Assembly: GCF_946887195.1 (NCBI RefSeq)
Contig: NZ_CAMPKE010000025.1
Span: forward strand, 1-42,413
Direction: 5' to 3'
DNA length: 42,413 nt
Origin: an uncultured Halomonas sp.
Lineage (GTDB): Bacteria > Pseudomonadota > Gammaproteobacteria > Pseudomonadales > Halomonadaceae
Shown here: positions 22,795 through 31,794 of the stretch, in pieces
Numbering within the stretch: position 1 is the stretch's first letter
How the letters are laid out: each line of letters starts with the position of its first letter
Translations under genes and position numbers: made by a program
The notes under the pieces: model-generated
Told to the model about the DNA's origin: nothing
Seen by the model: only the letters and a program-made list of their open reading frames with translations
Database searches by the model: none

Positions 22795-23283
22795 TCAGGC
22801 GTTATCCAGACGCTTCTCCAGCCGCACGCGCGCCAGGCATTCGCCCTGGCGCTCGACCCACTCATCGCCGAGTCGCTTCCAGCCTCGGCTTTCGAGCCCC
22901 CGGGCCAGCATCAGGCTAGCCTCGATACGCAGCACATCGATGTCCTGATCGCGCATCGCCAGTTCGGCATACTCGAGCAGTTGCGAGCCGATACCGCGCC
23001 GGGCAAGCGATGGCCAGACATAGAGCGTTTCGATACGCCCGGCCTGGACGTCCCTCTCGACGAAACCCACGCAGCGCCCATCGCAAGCCGCCACCAAGGT
23101 CGGATAAAGCGTCTGGCGCACCACCCAGGCGCTGGCTTCACGGGGCAGCGCGCAGGCCCAGGCTTCGCGCTGCGCCAGGCTGTAATGACCGGCGGCGCCC
23201 TGCATTACCGCGTGATGAAACACTTCGGCCTGATCGGCGGCGTCGCCGGGCAGTGCATTGCGATAGTGGACTCTTTCAATCAT
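22795..23283 (-). CDS. GNAT-family N-acetyltransferase
   Basis: The 162-residue product has GNAT motif A in the form LYVWPSLARRGIGSQLLEYAE (acetyl-CoA pyrophosphate loop, about residues 93-113) and a preceding beta strand with GFVERD. The C-terminal LxxRGLESRGWKRLGDEW is also typical. The substrate is unknown. Its stop abuts the nadC stop, so the two genes are convergent. The start could be the ATG at 23301 instead; neither has a clear ribosome-binding site. Confidence 0.8.
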   Translation of the reverse strand: MIERVHYRNALPGDAADQAEVFHHAVMQGAAGHYSLAQREAWACALPREASAWVVRQTLYPTLVAACDGRCVGFVERDVQAGRIETLYVWPSLARRGIGSQLLEYAELAMRDQDIDVLRIEASLMLARGLESRGWKRLGDEWVERQGECLARVRLEKRLDNA

Positions 23284-23387
23284 GGCAAGACATCGATTCA
23301 TGAAAATCAGGCTGCAGCCTACACAAACCGGCCAGGCGAAGGCCAGACCCGCTCGCTCGCGCTCGTCAGGCTCGGCATAATGCCGCC

Positions 23388-24116
23388 ATGAGCGAACGCA
23401 TACCAGCCACACCATTCGAGACCGATTTCACGCTGACCGCCGTGGGCCGCATCGTCAGCGATTATCCCGACAAGTTCGGCGTGCCTCGCCAGCCTGGACT
23501 GGCGCCGGCCGGGCGCGCGGTACTGCACATGTTGCCGCCATTCGACGATCCGCATGCCGTGCGCGGCCTCGACCAGATCAGCCACCTGTGGCTGACCTTC
23601 ATCTTCCATCGTAGCCCCGAACGCTGGAGTGCGCTGGTGCGTCCGCCACGCCTGGGTGGCAACGCCAAGCTTGGCGTGTTCGCCACCCGCAGTACGCATC
23701 GCCCCAATCGCCTGGGGCTGTCGCTGGTCGAGCTGGAAAGCGTCGAAACCACCGGTGGCGTGCGCCTGTATCTGCGCGGTCACGATCTGATCGACGGCAC
23801 GCCGGTGCTGGACATCAAGCCCTACCTACCCTGGGCCGAGGCACGCAGCGATGCCCGCGCCGGCTTCGCTGCCGAGGCGCCGCCGCGCCACACGGTGCGC
23901 TTCGCGCCACCTGCCGAGGCGGTGCTGACTCAACGCAGCGATGGCGATTCGCTACGCGAACTGATCGCGCAGGTCGTGACACAGGATCCGCGCCCGGCGT
24001 ATCGACGCGGGGCACAGCCTCGCATTCACGGCGTTCGCCTGCGCGATGTCGATGTGCGCTTCCGCGCCTGCGAAGACGATGGAGAGGTGGTGATGGAAGT
24101 GGTGGAGATCGGTTAG
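23388..24116 (+). CDS. trmO: tRNA (N6-threonylcarbamoyladenosine-37) methyltransferase TrmO
   Basis: Methylates t6A37 in tRNA-Thr(GGU) to m6t6A using S-adenosylmethionine. The 242-residue product has the TrmO beta-barrel features: VGRIVSDYPDKFGVPRQPG, LDQISHLWLTFIFH, the key VFATRSTHRPNRLGLS and DGTPVLDIKPYLPW, with a C-terminal extension. It is divergent from the GNAT gene. TsaB, encoded at 14454-15140, acts earlier in the same modification route. Confidence 0.93.
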   Translation: MSERIPATPFETDFTLTAVGRIVSDYPDKFGVPRQPGLAPAGRAVLHMLPPFDDPHAVRGLDQISHLWLTFIFHRSPERWSALVRPPRLGGNAKLGVFATRSTHRPNRLGLSLVELESVETTGGVRLYLRGHDLIDGTPVLDIKPYLPWAEARSDARAGFAAEAPPRHTVRFAPPAEAVLTQRSDGDSLRELIAQVVTQDPRPAYRRGAQPRIHGVRLRDVDVRFRACEDDGEVVMEVVEIG

Positions 24117-24155
24117 CGTGGTCGCAGGACTCAAGCTGTATCAACCGGATTTCAC

Positions 24156-25013
24156 TCAGGAAGCGAGCGTGTAGCTATCGATCACTCGCTGGTATTGACT
24201 GGGCGAAGCACCAATATGCCTGCGGAAGAAGCGCGTGAAATGCCCCTGTTCGGAGAAACCCAACGTTTCCGATAGGTTGCCCAACGTACCGGCACGATTA
24301 TCCGACAGCCAGTCGAAAGCCGACTGCATCTTGCTGATATTGGCCAGCATCTGCGGTGTCATGCCGGTGTTTTTCTTGAACAGCGTGAAGAAGTGCGCCC
24401 GCGACAGACCACACTGTCTCGCAATGACCGCCAGATCCAGTTCGCCTTGGGGATGGTTCAGGATAAAATCACTGGCCTTGCGTATACGGGCATCGTAGAA
24501 GTCGCTCGCTACCCCAACTCGCAACTTGGTCAGATGACGCCATTCGGAATGTTTTTCGGTGATCCCGATCAACAGCTCGAAAAGCAACTCCTCCACCTTT
24601 TCCTGCGGCACCATGCCGAAGGTCAGCATGGCCGAGATCAGCAGGTCGGCATTGTGGCGCATCCGCGGTGTCAGTTCGATACACGGATGCGAGAAGAAGT
24701 CGGGGCGTCCACTCAGCACCAAGCTGTGCTGCAGGGCCGCAAGCCAACGCGGTTCGATATACAGCGCCAGAATCAGGGTATCGGCGGCCCCGCTCTGGTG
24801 ATCGTAGAAATGCGGTTCCCACGCATTCACCAGAATCGCCGTTTTATCGGTCAGCGGCTGTTGGCGGTTGCGTACCGAGAAGAAGGTATCTTCCCCGGAT
24901 ACTTTAAGTAGTACATGGCACTCGGAATGCGCATGAAGCACCAGCGACTCATCCATGTCCAACAATGCAACGCGCCCGAATCCTCCATGAAAGATACGGT
25001 AGGCACTCGACAT
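24156..25013 (-). CDS. AraC-family transcriptional regulator, candidate regulator of the furoate operon
   Basis: The 285-residue product has an N-terminal cupin-like sensing domain (residues 1-150; LHAHSECHVLLKV, EPHFYDHQSG) and a C-terminal double helix-turn-helix (about 185-280; LDLAVIARQCGLSRAHFFTLFKKNTGMTP and FSEQGHFTRFFRRHIGASPSQYQ). AGAGGA precedes the start. It lies 154 bases beyond the last gene (mocA-like) of the catabolic operon, on the same strand, and is the only regulator in that island. Control of the operon by a furan or aromatic acid ligand is therefore the likely role, by inference from position. Confidence 0.85.
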   Translation of the reverse strand: MSSAYRIFHGGFGRVALLDMDESLVLHAHSECHVLLKVSGEDTFFSVRNRQQPLTDKTAILVNAWEPHFYDHQSGAADTLILALYIEPRWLAALQHSLVLSGRPDFFSHPCIELTPRMRHNADLLISAMLTFGMVPQEKVEELLFELLIGITEKHSEWRHLTKLRVGVASDFYDARIRKASDFILNHPQGELDLAVIARQCGLSRAHFFTLFKKNTGMTPQMLANISKMQSAFDWLSDNRAGTLGNLSETLGFSEQGHFTRFFRRHIGASPSQYQRVIDSYTLAS

Positions 25014-25167
25014 AGCGTCCTCTGTTGCTCCCCTGTGGATAAGCCATGGAATATGGTTTCATCCTAGCAGGTGCGTGCTTGGCCTCGGAGTACCTTACAC
25101 TAAAGACGCAGCCTCTCATCCACCCCATTATTCAATTCTTCGCGGGGTGACGCCTATCCAGGGTGAG

Positions 25168-25746
25168 TCATATCGGCATATCCTCAGGGCGATCGATATC
25201 ACGAAGAACGCCGCAATCCAAAGTCTCGATCTCGATACAGGCCGCCTGATGGTCATGCACTATGCTGCGTGCCCCCGTGTCGCCTTCAAGGCAGCATAAA
25301 CGAGGCCAGAACTGGCGCCCAAACACCACGGGATGCCCACCCTGCCCCTGGAAGATGGGACGCACGATCAACCCCGCATGCGCCTGGGCGCACAACGCGC
25401 GAAAGGTCGCATTCTGTACCCAGGGCATGTCGCCGTGCATTATCGCGACCGCCTCGGCATGACTGTCACGACTCAAGGCACGCAGGCCGGCTGCCAGGCT
25501 AGCGCCCATGCCCTTCTCCGCGTCCCTGGTGGGGAGCGTGACGATATCCGAGGGTATCTCGAGCAATCGGCGGTCGTCGTCGTGTCTCAGCACGACTCTA
25601 ATATCGGTGAAGTGAGGGCGCAGCGTTTCAAGCGTGGCCGCTAGCAGTGGCCCCCTGCCCGGCAGGCAGACACGACGCTTGTCGCTGCCGAAGCGCCGTG
25701 CCCGCCCGGCCGCCAACACCAGGGCCACGACAGACTCACAAGGCAT
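25168..25746 (-). CDS. mocA: MocA-like molybdenum cofactor nucleotidyltransferase
   Basis: The 192-residue product has the nucleotidyltransferase signature LVLAAGRARRFGSDKR (residues 9-24), the GMGASLAAGL segment, HGDMPWV (metal-binding Asp) and GHPVVFG, as in MocA/CoxI-type proteins that make molybdopterin cytosine dinucleotide. This cofactor form is used by CoxL/XdhB-type hydroxylases in many bacteria. It overlaps the xdhC end by 11 bases and is the last gene of the operon that encodes a molybdenum hydroxylase, which fits a dedicated maturation role. A different nucleotide specificity cannot be excluded. Confidence 0.8.
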   Translation of the reverse strand: MPCESVVALVLAAGRARRFGSDKRRVCLPGRGPLLAATLETLRPHFTDIRVVLRHDDDRRLLEIPSDIVTLPTRDAEKGMGASLAAGLRALSRDSHAEAVAIMHGDMPWVQNATFRALCAQAHAGLIVRPIFQGQGGHPVVFGRQFWPRLCCLEGDTGARSIVHDHQAACIEIETLDCGVLRDIDRPEDMPI

Positions 25747-26710
25747 CGCGTGAGCGCCCGTTGTGAACCCGCATGACGTCGGCGATTACCGCCAAGGCGA
25801 TCTCGGCGGGGGTCTTGCTGCCCAAATCGAGGCCGATCGGCATCCTGATCCGCGCTATATCCTCGTCATCCAACCCGCCCGAGCGCTTCAGCCGCGTCGC
25901 GCGAGCATCCGAGGTTTTGCGCGAGCCCATCACGCCAATATAAAAGGCCGGCGTACGCACCGCTTCGATCATGGCCAAGTCGTCGATCCGTGGGTCGTGG
26001 GTGAGCGCCACCACCGCAGTAGCGGTGTGGCAGGCGCCGGAGGCGATGAACAGCGACGGCAACAGCGGCTGAACCTCGACACCTTCGATCGCGAAGTCCG
26101 CGCAGGCCTGCTCACGCGGGTCGCAGACGATCACCTCGTAGCCCAGTGCACGTGCGAACTCAGCGCAAGCCTCGGCTACCGGAGAGATACCCGCCAGGAT
26201 CAATCGCAACACCGGGCCGATGCGAATCCACGCGACGCCGGGCGCCGTTGCGGTACGCGCCCCCTGGGAGGCCTCATCAGGCGCCAGGCTATAATGCCCG
26301 GCGTCGAGTTCGACCCGCCGAATCAGCTTTTTCTGGCCCAACAGGGCGCCATACAAGGCTTCCAAGTGATGGCGCCAAGCGTAGTCGGATTCGCGGCGCT
26401 CTATCAGTATTTCGAGCACGCCCCCACAAGGCAGCGCGAAACGCCGGCTTTCCTCGCGAGTCTCCCCATAACGCTGAATCGCCGCCGGCCGGGTAAAGGC
26501 GCCGTCGCGAAGCCGCGCAATGAAGTCTTCCTCGACGCAACCACCCGACAATGAGCCGACATACTGACCATCATCCCGCGCAACTAACAGCGAGCCCGGT
26601 GCCCGGGGTGACGATCCATAGGACGCCAGCACCGTACACAGCCAGATCGTTCGGCCTTCCCGCGCCCATTCGAGCGCCTGGGCCATGACCCGCAGATCGA
26701 GATCACGCAT
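25736..26710 (-). CDS. xdhC: XdhC/CoxF-family molybdenum hydroxylase maturation protein
   Basis: The 324-residue product has an N-terminal XdhC domain (LASYGSSPRAPGSLLVARDDG, SGGCVEED, LPCGGVLEILIER) and a C-terminal Rossmann domain (VCDPREQACADF, ALTHDPRIDDLA, YIGVMGSRKT, MPIGLDLGSKTPAEIALAVIADV). XdhC proteins bind molybdenum cofactor, help sulfurate it and insert it in xanthine dehydrogenase-type enzymes. AGAGG lies upstream of the start. Its position with the hydroxylase subunits points to HmfABC as client. Confidence 0.92.
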   Translation of the reverse strand: MRDLDLRVMAQALEWAREGRTIWLCTVLASYGSSPRAPGSLLVARDDGQYVGSLSGGCVEEDFIARLRDGAFTRPAAIQRYGETREESRRFALPCGGVLEILIERRESDYAWRHHLEALYGALLGQKKLIRRVELDAGHYSLAPDEASQGARTATAPGVAWIRIGPVLRLILAGISPVAEACAEFARALGYEVIVCDPREQACADFAIEGVEVQPLLPSLFIASGACHTATAVVALTHDPRIDDLAMIEAVRTPAFYIGVMGSRKTSDARATRLKRSGGLDDEDIARIRMPIGLDLGSKTPAEIALAVIADVMRVHNGRSRDAL

Positions 26711-26769
26711 GACACACTACCTCTGGTCTGCCTGGAACTTCCACGCCGGAGGGAGAGCGCTGCAATTGT

Positions 26770-28035
26770 TTAGCCTTCCGCTTCCAGCGATTTTTCCGGC
26801 TTCGGCTGTAGGGTTTTCTCACCCAATAGCAGCGATACCACGATACCGAACACCAATGCCCAGAATGGTGAACTGATATTGAATATCGTCAGATTGCTCA
26901 TCGCCACCACGAGAGCGACGAAGGCGCCGACCTGATAGCCGAGCTGCTTGGAAAACGCCTGCTGAAAGGCAGTCAGCAAAACACCGATCATCGCCAACCC
27001 CGCCACGCTGGCAATCAATGCCCCTGGCAGCGCAAGAATCAACGGCACCACGATACCGGCAAACAAGCCGAAGGTGCAGAATAGAACACCATTCACGAGT
27101 GTCGCGCCGTAGCGCTGTTGCTTGTCTTCTCCGGCTTGCTCCGATGAGCAGATGGCGGTCATCGGGCCGGCGATATTCGCATTATGACCACCCAGAAAAC
27201 CCGCGACCATTCCGCCAATGCCGCTGATGATGGTCATCTTATCGACCGGTGGACGATAGCCCTCCGCCAGCAATACCCCCGTAGCCTGGGCATTTTCCGC
27301 ACCGATCACCAACGCCGTCAGCGGTACGGTAATCACCAGGAAAGCATCCAGCGTAAAACTGGGCGTTGTCAGTTGGGGGACAATGAAGGCAATGTCGACC
27401 TCCGCGGGTTGAATCGCACCGATCAACAAGGCAGCCACCAAACCCGCCAGCGCGGCAGCCAGCACTGGTGGCACCGAAGCCACAAGGCGAGAAGTGAGGA
27501 AGAAGGCCACTACCGCGATGCCGGCAATCAACGGTGCCGAGCCAACCGCCTCCACCGCGCCGATACCGAAGCGAATCAGCGCTCCGGCGATCATCGCCAT
27601 GACGATCGGCATTGGCAGCCAACGCATGATGCGTCCGATCAACCCGCTCACACCGAGCAGCAACACCAGTGCGCCGCTCATGATGAACGCGCCGACAGCC
27701 TCATTGAAAGGGATGGTAACCAGCGCGACACTCATGATTGCCGCACCGGGAATCGTCCAGGCTCCGGTGATCGGCTGGCGGTAGCGCAGGGCCAGAATAA
27801 GACTGATCAGGCCACCCACGAAATATACTGCGAATAGCCAGGCCGCCGTCTGGGCACCACTGAGATTGCCCGCTTCCGCCGCGCTGATAATGATCAACGC
27901 TGGTCCCGAGCAACCGAAAATGGCCGCGACCACCCCGGCGGTAACGGTTTTTGCGGTAAACGCCTGGGATAACCCGTTGAGCGAGAACCGGGACATGGGT
28001 CGATCTAGCGAGCCATTGTCTCTGTTGGTTTGCAT
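26770..28035 (-). CDS. BenE-family transporter, candidate 2-furoate/benzoate-type carboxylate importer
   Basis: The 421-residue product has about 11-12 hydrophobic segments spread through its length and BenE-type blocks: CSGPALIIISAAEAGNLS, PITGAWTIPGAAIM, ENAQATGVLLAEGYRPP, GGHNANIAGPMTAICSS. BenE proteins are inner-membrane benzoate/proton symporters. GGGAGG precedes the start. It lies 48 bases after the crotonase gene and 59 before xdhC, inside the furoate-type operon, so uptake of the operon's substrate is likely. No benzoate dioxygenase or catechol genes are nearby, which argues against benzoate itself. Confidence 0.85.
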   Translation of the reverse strand: MQTNRDNGSLDRPMSRFSLNGLSQAFTAKTVTAGVVAAIFGCSGPALIIISAAEAGNLSGAQTAAWLFAVYFVGGLISLILALRYRQPITGAWTIPGAAIMSVALVTIPFNEAVGAFIMSGALVLLLGVSGLIGRIMRWLPMPIVMAMIAGALIRFGIGAVEAVGSAPLIAGIAVVAFFLTSRLVASVPPVLAAALAGLVAALLIGAIQPAEVDIAFIVPQLTTPSFTLDAFLVITVPLTALVIGAENAQATGVLLAEGYRPPVDKMTIISGIGGMVAGFLGGHNANIAGPMTAICSSEQAGEDKQQRYGATLVNGVLFCTFGLFAGIVVPLILALPGALIASVAGLAMIGVLLTAFQQAFSKQLGYQVGAFVALVVAMSNLTIFNISSPFWALVFGIVVSLLLGEKTLQPKPEKSLEAEG

Positions 28036-28083
28036 ATCGTACCTCCCAGCTTGCTATTGTTCGTTGTGATGGGAATTTTCGAA

Positions 28084-28887
28084 TCAATTGCCGCGAAAGT
28101 CGGCCTTGCGCTTGGCGTGAAAGGCCTCGACACCCTCGCGGAAATCGTTGGAACTACGCAGACGGCTGTAACAATGCCCTTCCATCTCGATGGCCACCGA
28201 CAGCGGAGCGTCTTCGTTGTCGTTGATCAACCGCTTGGCGGTACGCTGCGCAAGCGGCGAGAAGCGCCGTAATTCGTCCACCAGCGCCTGGGTGGCGCTT
28301 TCCAGTTCGTCGTCGGCGACGCATTCGGTGGCGATTCCCCAGTCAAGCGCCTGGGCACCGCTGATGCGCTTGGCACGCATCACCATGTGCTTGGTACGGG
28401 CGATACCGATGATCTTCTGCAGGCGCGCCGAGCCACCGGAACCCGGAATCTGGCCTAGGTTCTGTTCGGGCAGCGCGTATCGCGTGGTCTCGGAGGCAAT
28501 GCGAAAATCGCAGGCCAGCGACAGCTCAAAGCCGACGCCGAAGGTATAGCCGCGATTGGCGGCAATCACCGGCTTGGTGCAGCGCGCCGGGGCGGCTATA
28601 TTATCGGCCAGTTTCGATACATGTTCGGGCGAGGCTTCGAGAAAGCCCTTGATGTCACCACCGCTGGAGAAGTGCTCGCCCTCGGAGCGCAGTACGATCA
28701 CGCGCACATCCAGATGCGCATCGAGCGCCTCGAAGACTTGCCGTAACTGGTCGCGCTGGGCCATCGAGATGACATTCAGTGGTGGGCGGTTCAAGACGAT
28801 GTCGGCGCGCTCGCCGGCACTGTCGACATGCACGGCGAAGCCATCGAAATCGGACGTCAAAAAATCCTGCGCTGTGCTGCTGTTCAT
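28084..28887 (-). CDS. hmfE: Crotonase-fold enzyme, probable 2-oxoglutaroyl-CoA hydrolase (HmfE-like)
   Basis: The 267-residue product is an enoyl-CoA hydratase/isomerase family member: LNRPPLNVISMAQRDQL, the oxyanion region FSSGGDIKGF, and both catalytic glutamates of hydratases, E121 (GVGFELSLACDF) and E141 (LPEQNLGQIPGSGG). The ATG at 28887 has AAGGA upstream. By its place as fifth gene after hmfABCD-like genes it should act on the hydroxylated furoyl-CoA, giving 2-oxoglutarate and CoA. Sequence alone shows only the crotonase fold, so this exact reaction is inferred from gene order. It lies 28 bases after the ligase stop. Confidence 0.75.
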   Translation of the reverse strand: MNSSTAQDFLTSDFDGFAVHVDSAGERADIVLNRPPLNVISMAQRDQLRQVFEALDAHLDVRVIVLRSEGEHFSSGGDIKGFLEASPEHVSKLADNIAAPARCTKPVIAANRGYTFGVGFELSLACDFRIASETTRYALPEQNLGQIPGSGGSARLQKIIGIARTKHMVMRAKRISGAQALDWGIATECVADDELESATQALVDELRRFSPLAQRTAKRLINDNEDAPLSVAIEMEGHCYSRLRSSNDFREGVEAFHAKRKADFRGN

Positions 28888-28915
28888 GACGATAGTCCTT
28901 GAGTTGGGTAAACGA

Positions 28916-30445
28916 TCACTGCGGCTGAGTGGTTTCCTGCTGTTGCGAGCGCAAGACTCGGCGCAACACCTTACCCACCGCCGACTTGGGAATTTCATCG
29001 ACGAAAACGTAACGCCGGGGGCGCTTGAAACGGGCCAATCCCGAGTCGATGCAGTGGTCATCCAGCACCTCTTCCCGCAACTCCTCGCGACACTTGATGA
29101 AAGCCGTGATCATCTCGCCCCACTGCTCGTCGGGCAGGCCGGCCACGACGACCTCTTCCACTAGCGGATGCATCGACAGCACGTTCTCGATCTCCACCGG
29201 GCTGACGTTCTCGCCGCCGGTGATGATCAGGTCGTCGACCCGGCCGGTGACGAACAGATCGCCCTCGTCATCGAAATAGCCGGTATCGCTGGTGAAGTAC
29301 CAGCCCTGCTTGAGCGACTTCTTATCGGCATCGGGGCGCCGCCAGTAGCCTTGAAATGCCTCGTCGCCGGTCATGTCGGCGATGATCTCGCCCTCTTCGC
29401 CGACCGGTACGATCTGATCGGGAGAATCGGCGCCGATCTGGACCACGCGGATACGCTGATTGAGGGACGAACGCCCCGATGAACCGGGCTTGCGGCTGGC
29501 GTGCTGATCGATAGTGAAGGTGTAGATTTCCGAGCTGCCGTAATGATTGACGAACAGGCTGGGCTTGAAGGCCTCTTCCACTCGCGTCATCAGACCCGCG
29601 CTCATCGGTGCGCCGGCAAAGCCGAGCTTGTCGACGCTCTTTACGCGGCAGGGGGAAAACTCGGGATGCTCGATCAACATGTGATAAAGCGTCGGTACCA
29701 GGTAAAGGTTACTAACGCCCTCACGCTCGATGGCCTCGATGGTCGCCCTGGGGTCGAACTTGGGTATGCAGACGAAATGCCCATCGATCAGCGCCATCGA
29801 CAACAACGAGCGTACGCCCATGGTGTGATACAGCGGCATGACGCCCAGCGTGCATTCATCATGGCGATATAGGTTCTGCGCCACGTGGGCCAATGCCGCG
29901 GCGCGTTCGACGCGATGCAGGCGCGGTACGCCCTTGGGCTTGCCGCTGGTTCCCGAGGTATACAGCATCAACGACACATCCTCGGCGCCGGCACGCAGAA
30001 TTGTCTCGCCGGTGTCGTCGAGTAGACTATCGAAGAGGATCGCCCCGGCATCGTCGACTTCGCCCGCCACGATGCGTAACAGCGACCGGGCTTCGCGACA
30101 CGCGCTCACCGCGTCGAAGGCCGAGGTATCGTAGGCGATCGCCTTGACCTCGGCATCTTCGATGCAATAACCGATATCGCTCACCGTCGATCGCCAGTTC
30201 AGTGGCGTGACGATGATGCCGGCGAACTGGCAGGCCCAGTGCAAGGTCGCCATCTGCCAGCGGTTCTGCATCACCACCAGCAACCGATCACCCTTGCCTA
30301 CGCCGAGTCGCCCGAGAGCACGGGCCACACTCTGAATGTCCGCGTACCAATCGGCATAGCTCTTGTATTGATTGCCGTCGGAAATCGCCGTCGCCTGGGG
30401 ACGACGTTCGACCGTAGCGAGAAAACTGCGTCCAAGATCAAACAT
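28916..30445 (-). CDS. hmfD: Acyl-CoA synthetase of the aromatic-acid type, probable 2-furoate--CoA ligase
   Basis: The 509-residue AMP-forming ligase shows the P-loop LMLYTSGTSGKPKG, the adenine-site region NHYGSSEIYTF, YFTSDTGYFDDEGDLFVTGRVDDLI and the C-terminal catalytic lysine K492 in PKSAVGKVLRR. The last third closely resembles 4-chlorobenzoate--CoA ligase (GEEGE, GGENVSPVEIENVL, LARFKRPRRY), so a small ring carboxylate is the expected substrate. AGGAGA precedes the start, and the gene overlaps the 2Fe-2S subunit gene by eight bases. The furoate specificity is inferred from the neighbouring hydroxylase and crotonase. Confidence 0.8.
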   Translation of the reverse strand: MFDLGRSFLATVERRPQATAISDGNQYKSYADWYADIQSVARALGRLGVGKGDRLLVVMQNRWQMATLHWACQFAGIIVTPLNWRSTVSDIGYCIEDAEVKAIAYDTSAFDAVSACREARSLLRIVAGEVDDAGAILFDSLLDDTGETILRAGAEDVSLMLYTSGTSGKPKGVPRLHRVERAAALAHVAQNLYRHDECTLGVMPLYHTMGVRSLLSMALIDGHFVCIPKFDPRATIEAIEREGVSNLYLVPTLYHMLIEHPEFSPCRVKSVDKLGFAGAPMSAGLMTRVEEAFKPSLFVNHYGSSEIYTFTIDQHASRKPGSSGRSSLNQRIRVVQIGADSPDQIVPVGEEGEIIADMTGDEAFQGYWRRPDADKKSLKQGWYFTSDTGYFDDEGDLFVTGRVDDLIITGGENVSPVEIENVLSMHPLVEEVVVAGLPDEQWGEMITAFIKCREELREEVLDDHCIDSGLARFKRPRRYVFVDEIPKSAVGKVLRRVLRSQQQETTQPQ

Positions 30446-30965
30446 TGTTGTTCTCCTGTTCGGTATCGCCCTCTTGGAACTGGCGACGCGTAGCGGCCAC
30501 CTCGAGCACCGCGTTCACGATGCCGGTGTAACCAGTGCAGCGGCATAGATGGCCAGACAACATGTCGCGTACCTGCGTCTCGGTGGGGGCCGGTACGCGG
30601 GCCAGGAATTCACTGCACGACATCAGGATGCCCCCCGTGCAGAAACCACATTGCAGGGCATGGTGCTTATGAAAGGCCTGCTGCAGGTCGTTCAGGCCAC
30701 CGTCTTCGGCCAGCGATTCGACCGTTTCCAGTCGCTTGCCGTGAGCCTGTACCGCGAGCATCAGGCAGGCGCGACTGGCACGACCGTCGACCAGCACGGT
30801 GCAGGCGCCACAAACACCGTGCTCGCAGCCAACATGGGTACCAGTGGCGCCCAACTCGTGGCGCAGAAAGTCGCTGAGCTGCATGCGCGGTTCGGCATGA
30901 CCGCTGCGTTCGCGTCCGTTGAGGGTGAAAACCACCCGGGTGCGTTGGTCAGCCTTGACGTGCAT
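30438..30965 (-). CDS. hmfC: Molybdenum hydroxylase 2Fe-2S subunit, probable 2-furoyl-CoA dehydrogenase small subunit
   Basis: The 175-residue product has the plant-ferredoxin-type cluster site C47-x4-C52-x2-C55-x11-C67 (GCEHGVCGACTVLVDG) and the second, helical cluster site C106-x2-C109 ... C141-x-C143 (CGFCTGG and CRCTGYTGI). This is the standard CoxS/XdhC-like small subunit that passes electrons from the molybdenum site to FAD. AGGAGG lies upstream of the start. It overlaps the FAD-subunit gene by 17 bases, which suggests coupled translation and equal subunit supply. Confidence 0.93.
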   Translation of the reverse strand: MHVKADQRTRVVFTLNGRERSGHAEPRMQLSDFLRHELGATGTHVGCEHGVCGACTVLVDGRASRACLMLAVQAHGKRLETVESLAEDGGLNDLQQAFHKHHALQCGFCTGGILMSCSEFLARVPAPTETQVRDMLSGHLCRCTGYTGIVNAVLEVAATRRQFQEGDTEQENNNV

Positions 30966-31794
30966 TGGCGACGTCCTCCTGTGGTGTCTCGCCGTCGATC
31001 AGGCGGATGCCGAGTTCGCGTACCAGATGGCGGCGGTAGATCGCTAAGGCGTGGGCATCGTCCTGAGCGTTGAGCGACCAGGCAAACTCGTTGAGCGCAT
31101 CGGCAAGCCCCTCACCGCGTGACAGCGTGCGCATGACCGGACGGTCGGCGACGCCGCCCACGCCGAGTTCCACCGCGTCGTCAGCGATGACCGCGGCCAG
31201 TGCGACAATCGCGAAATCGCCGTGGCGCATGGCGATTTCCTGAAAGCGGTAATCGCGGTCTGGACGCTTGAGGGGAAAGCGCACTTCGGTGATCAATTCA
31301 TCGGGGCGTCGGGCGGTAGTGAGGACGCCCTGGAAGAATTCGCCGGCAGCGACCCGACGCGATTTTCCCTTGCGCGTCTCGAGTACTACTTCACCGCCCA
31401 GCGTCAGCAGACACAGCGGCAGCTCGGCACTCGGATCGGCATGCGCGATCGAGCCGCATACCGTGCCGCGATTGCGCGTCTGGACGTGACCGATCCACGG
31501 CATCGCTTGTGCCAGCAGCGGTACCTCGTCGGCCAGTGTCGAGTGCTCCAGCAACTCGGCCTGAGTCACCCCGGCGCCCACCGCCAGGTAGCCATCGCGG
31601 CGCTCGATCGTACGCAGATCGTCGATGGCGGAGATATCGATCAACAGACTGGGCTCGGCGAGGCGCATGTTGAGCACCGCCATCAGCGACTGACCGCCGG
31701 CGATGATGCGCGCGTCGTCACCGGCATCGAACAGCAGATCACAGGCTTCCCGACGCGTCGTCGGGCGGGCGTAATCGAAAGCGGCAGGTTTCAT
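30949..31794 (-). CDS. hmfB: Molybdenum hydroxylase FAD subunit, probable 2-furoyl-CoA dehydrogenase medium subunit
   Basis: The 281-residue product has the two FAD-binding motifs of CoxM-type subunits, AGGQSLMAVLNMRL (residues 32-45) and TRNRGTVCGSIAHADPSAE (about 106-124), and a CO-dehydrogenase flavoprotein C-terminal domain. The start ATG overlaps the large-subunit stop (ATGA) and is preceded by GGGAGG. It lacks the additional 4Fe-4S-binding insertion of 4-hydroxybenzoyl-CoA reductase, so the enzyme is unlikely to be that reductase and more likely a hydroxylase. Confidence 0.92.
   Translation of the reverse strand: MKPAAFDYARPTTRREACDLLFDAGDDARIIAGGQSLMAVLNMRLAEPSLLIDISAIDDLRTIERRDGYLAVGAGVTQAELLEHSTLADEVPLLAQAMPWIGHVQTRNRGTVCGSIAHADPSAELPLCLLTLGGEVVLETRKGKSRRVAAGEFFQGVLTTARRPDELITEVRFPLKRPDRDYRFQEIAMRHGDFAIVALAAVIADDAVELGVGGVADRPVMRTLSRGEGLADALNEFAWSLNAQDDAHALAIYRRHLVRELGIRLIDGETPQEDVANARQG

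Noticed and set aside
25121..25149. Hairpin CACCCC-N17-GGGGTG after the last operon gene as a terminator
   Set aside because: The stem is only six bases with a long loop and there is no T run on the - strand.
28084..28887. Crotonase as feruloyl/p-coumaroyl-CoA hydratase-lyase or 4-chlorobenzoyl-CoA dehalogenase
   Set aside because: Both hydratase glutamates (E121, E141) are present and the catalytic residues of those enzymes do not line up; no vanillin dehydrogenase is adjacent.
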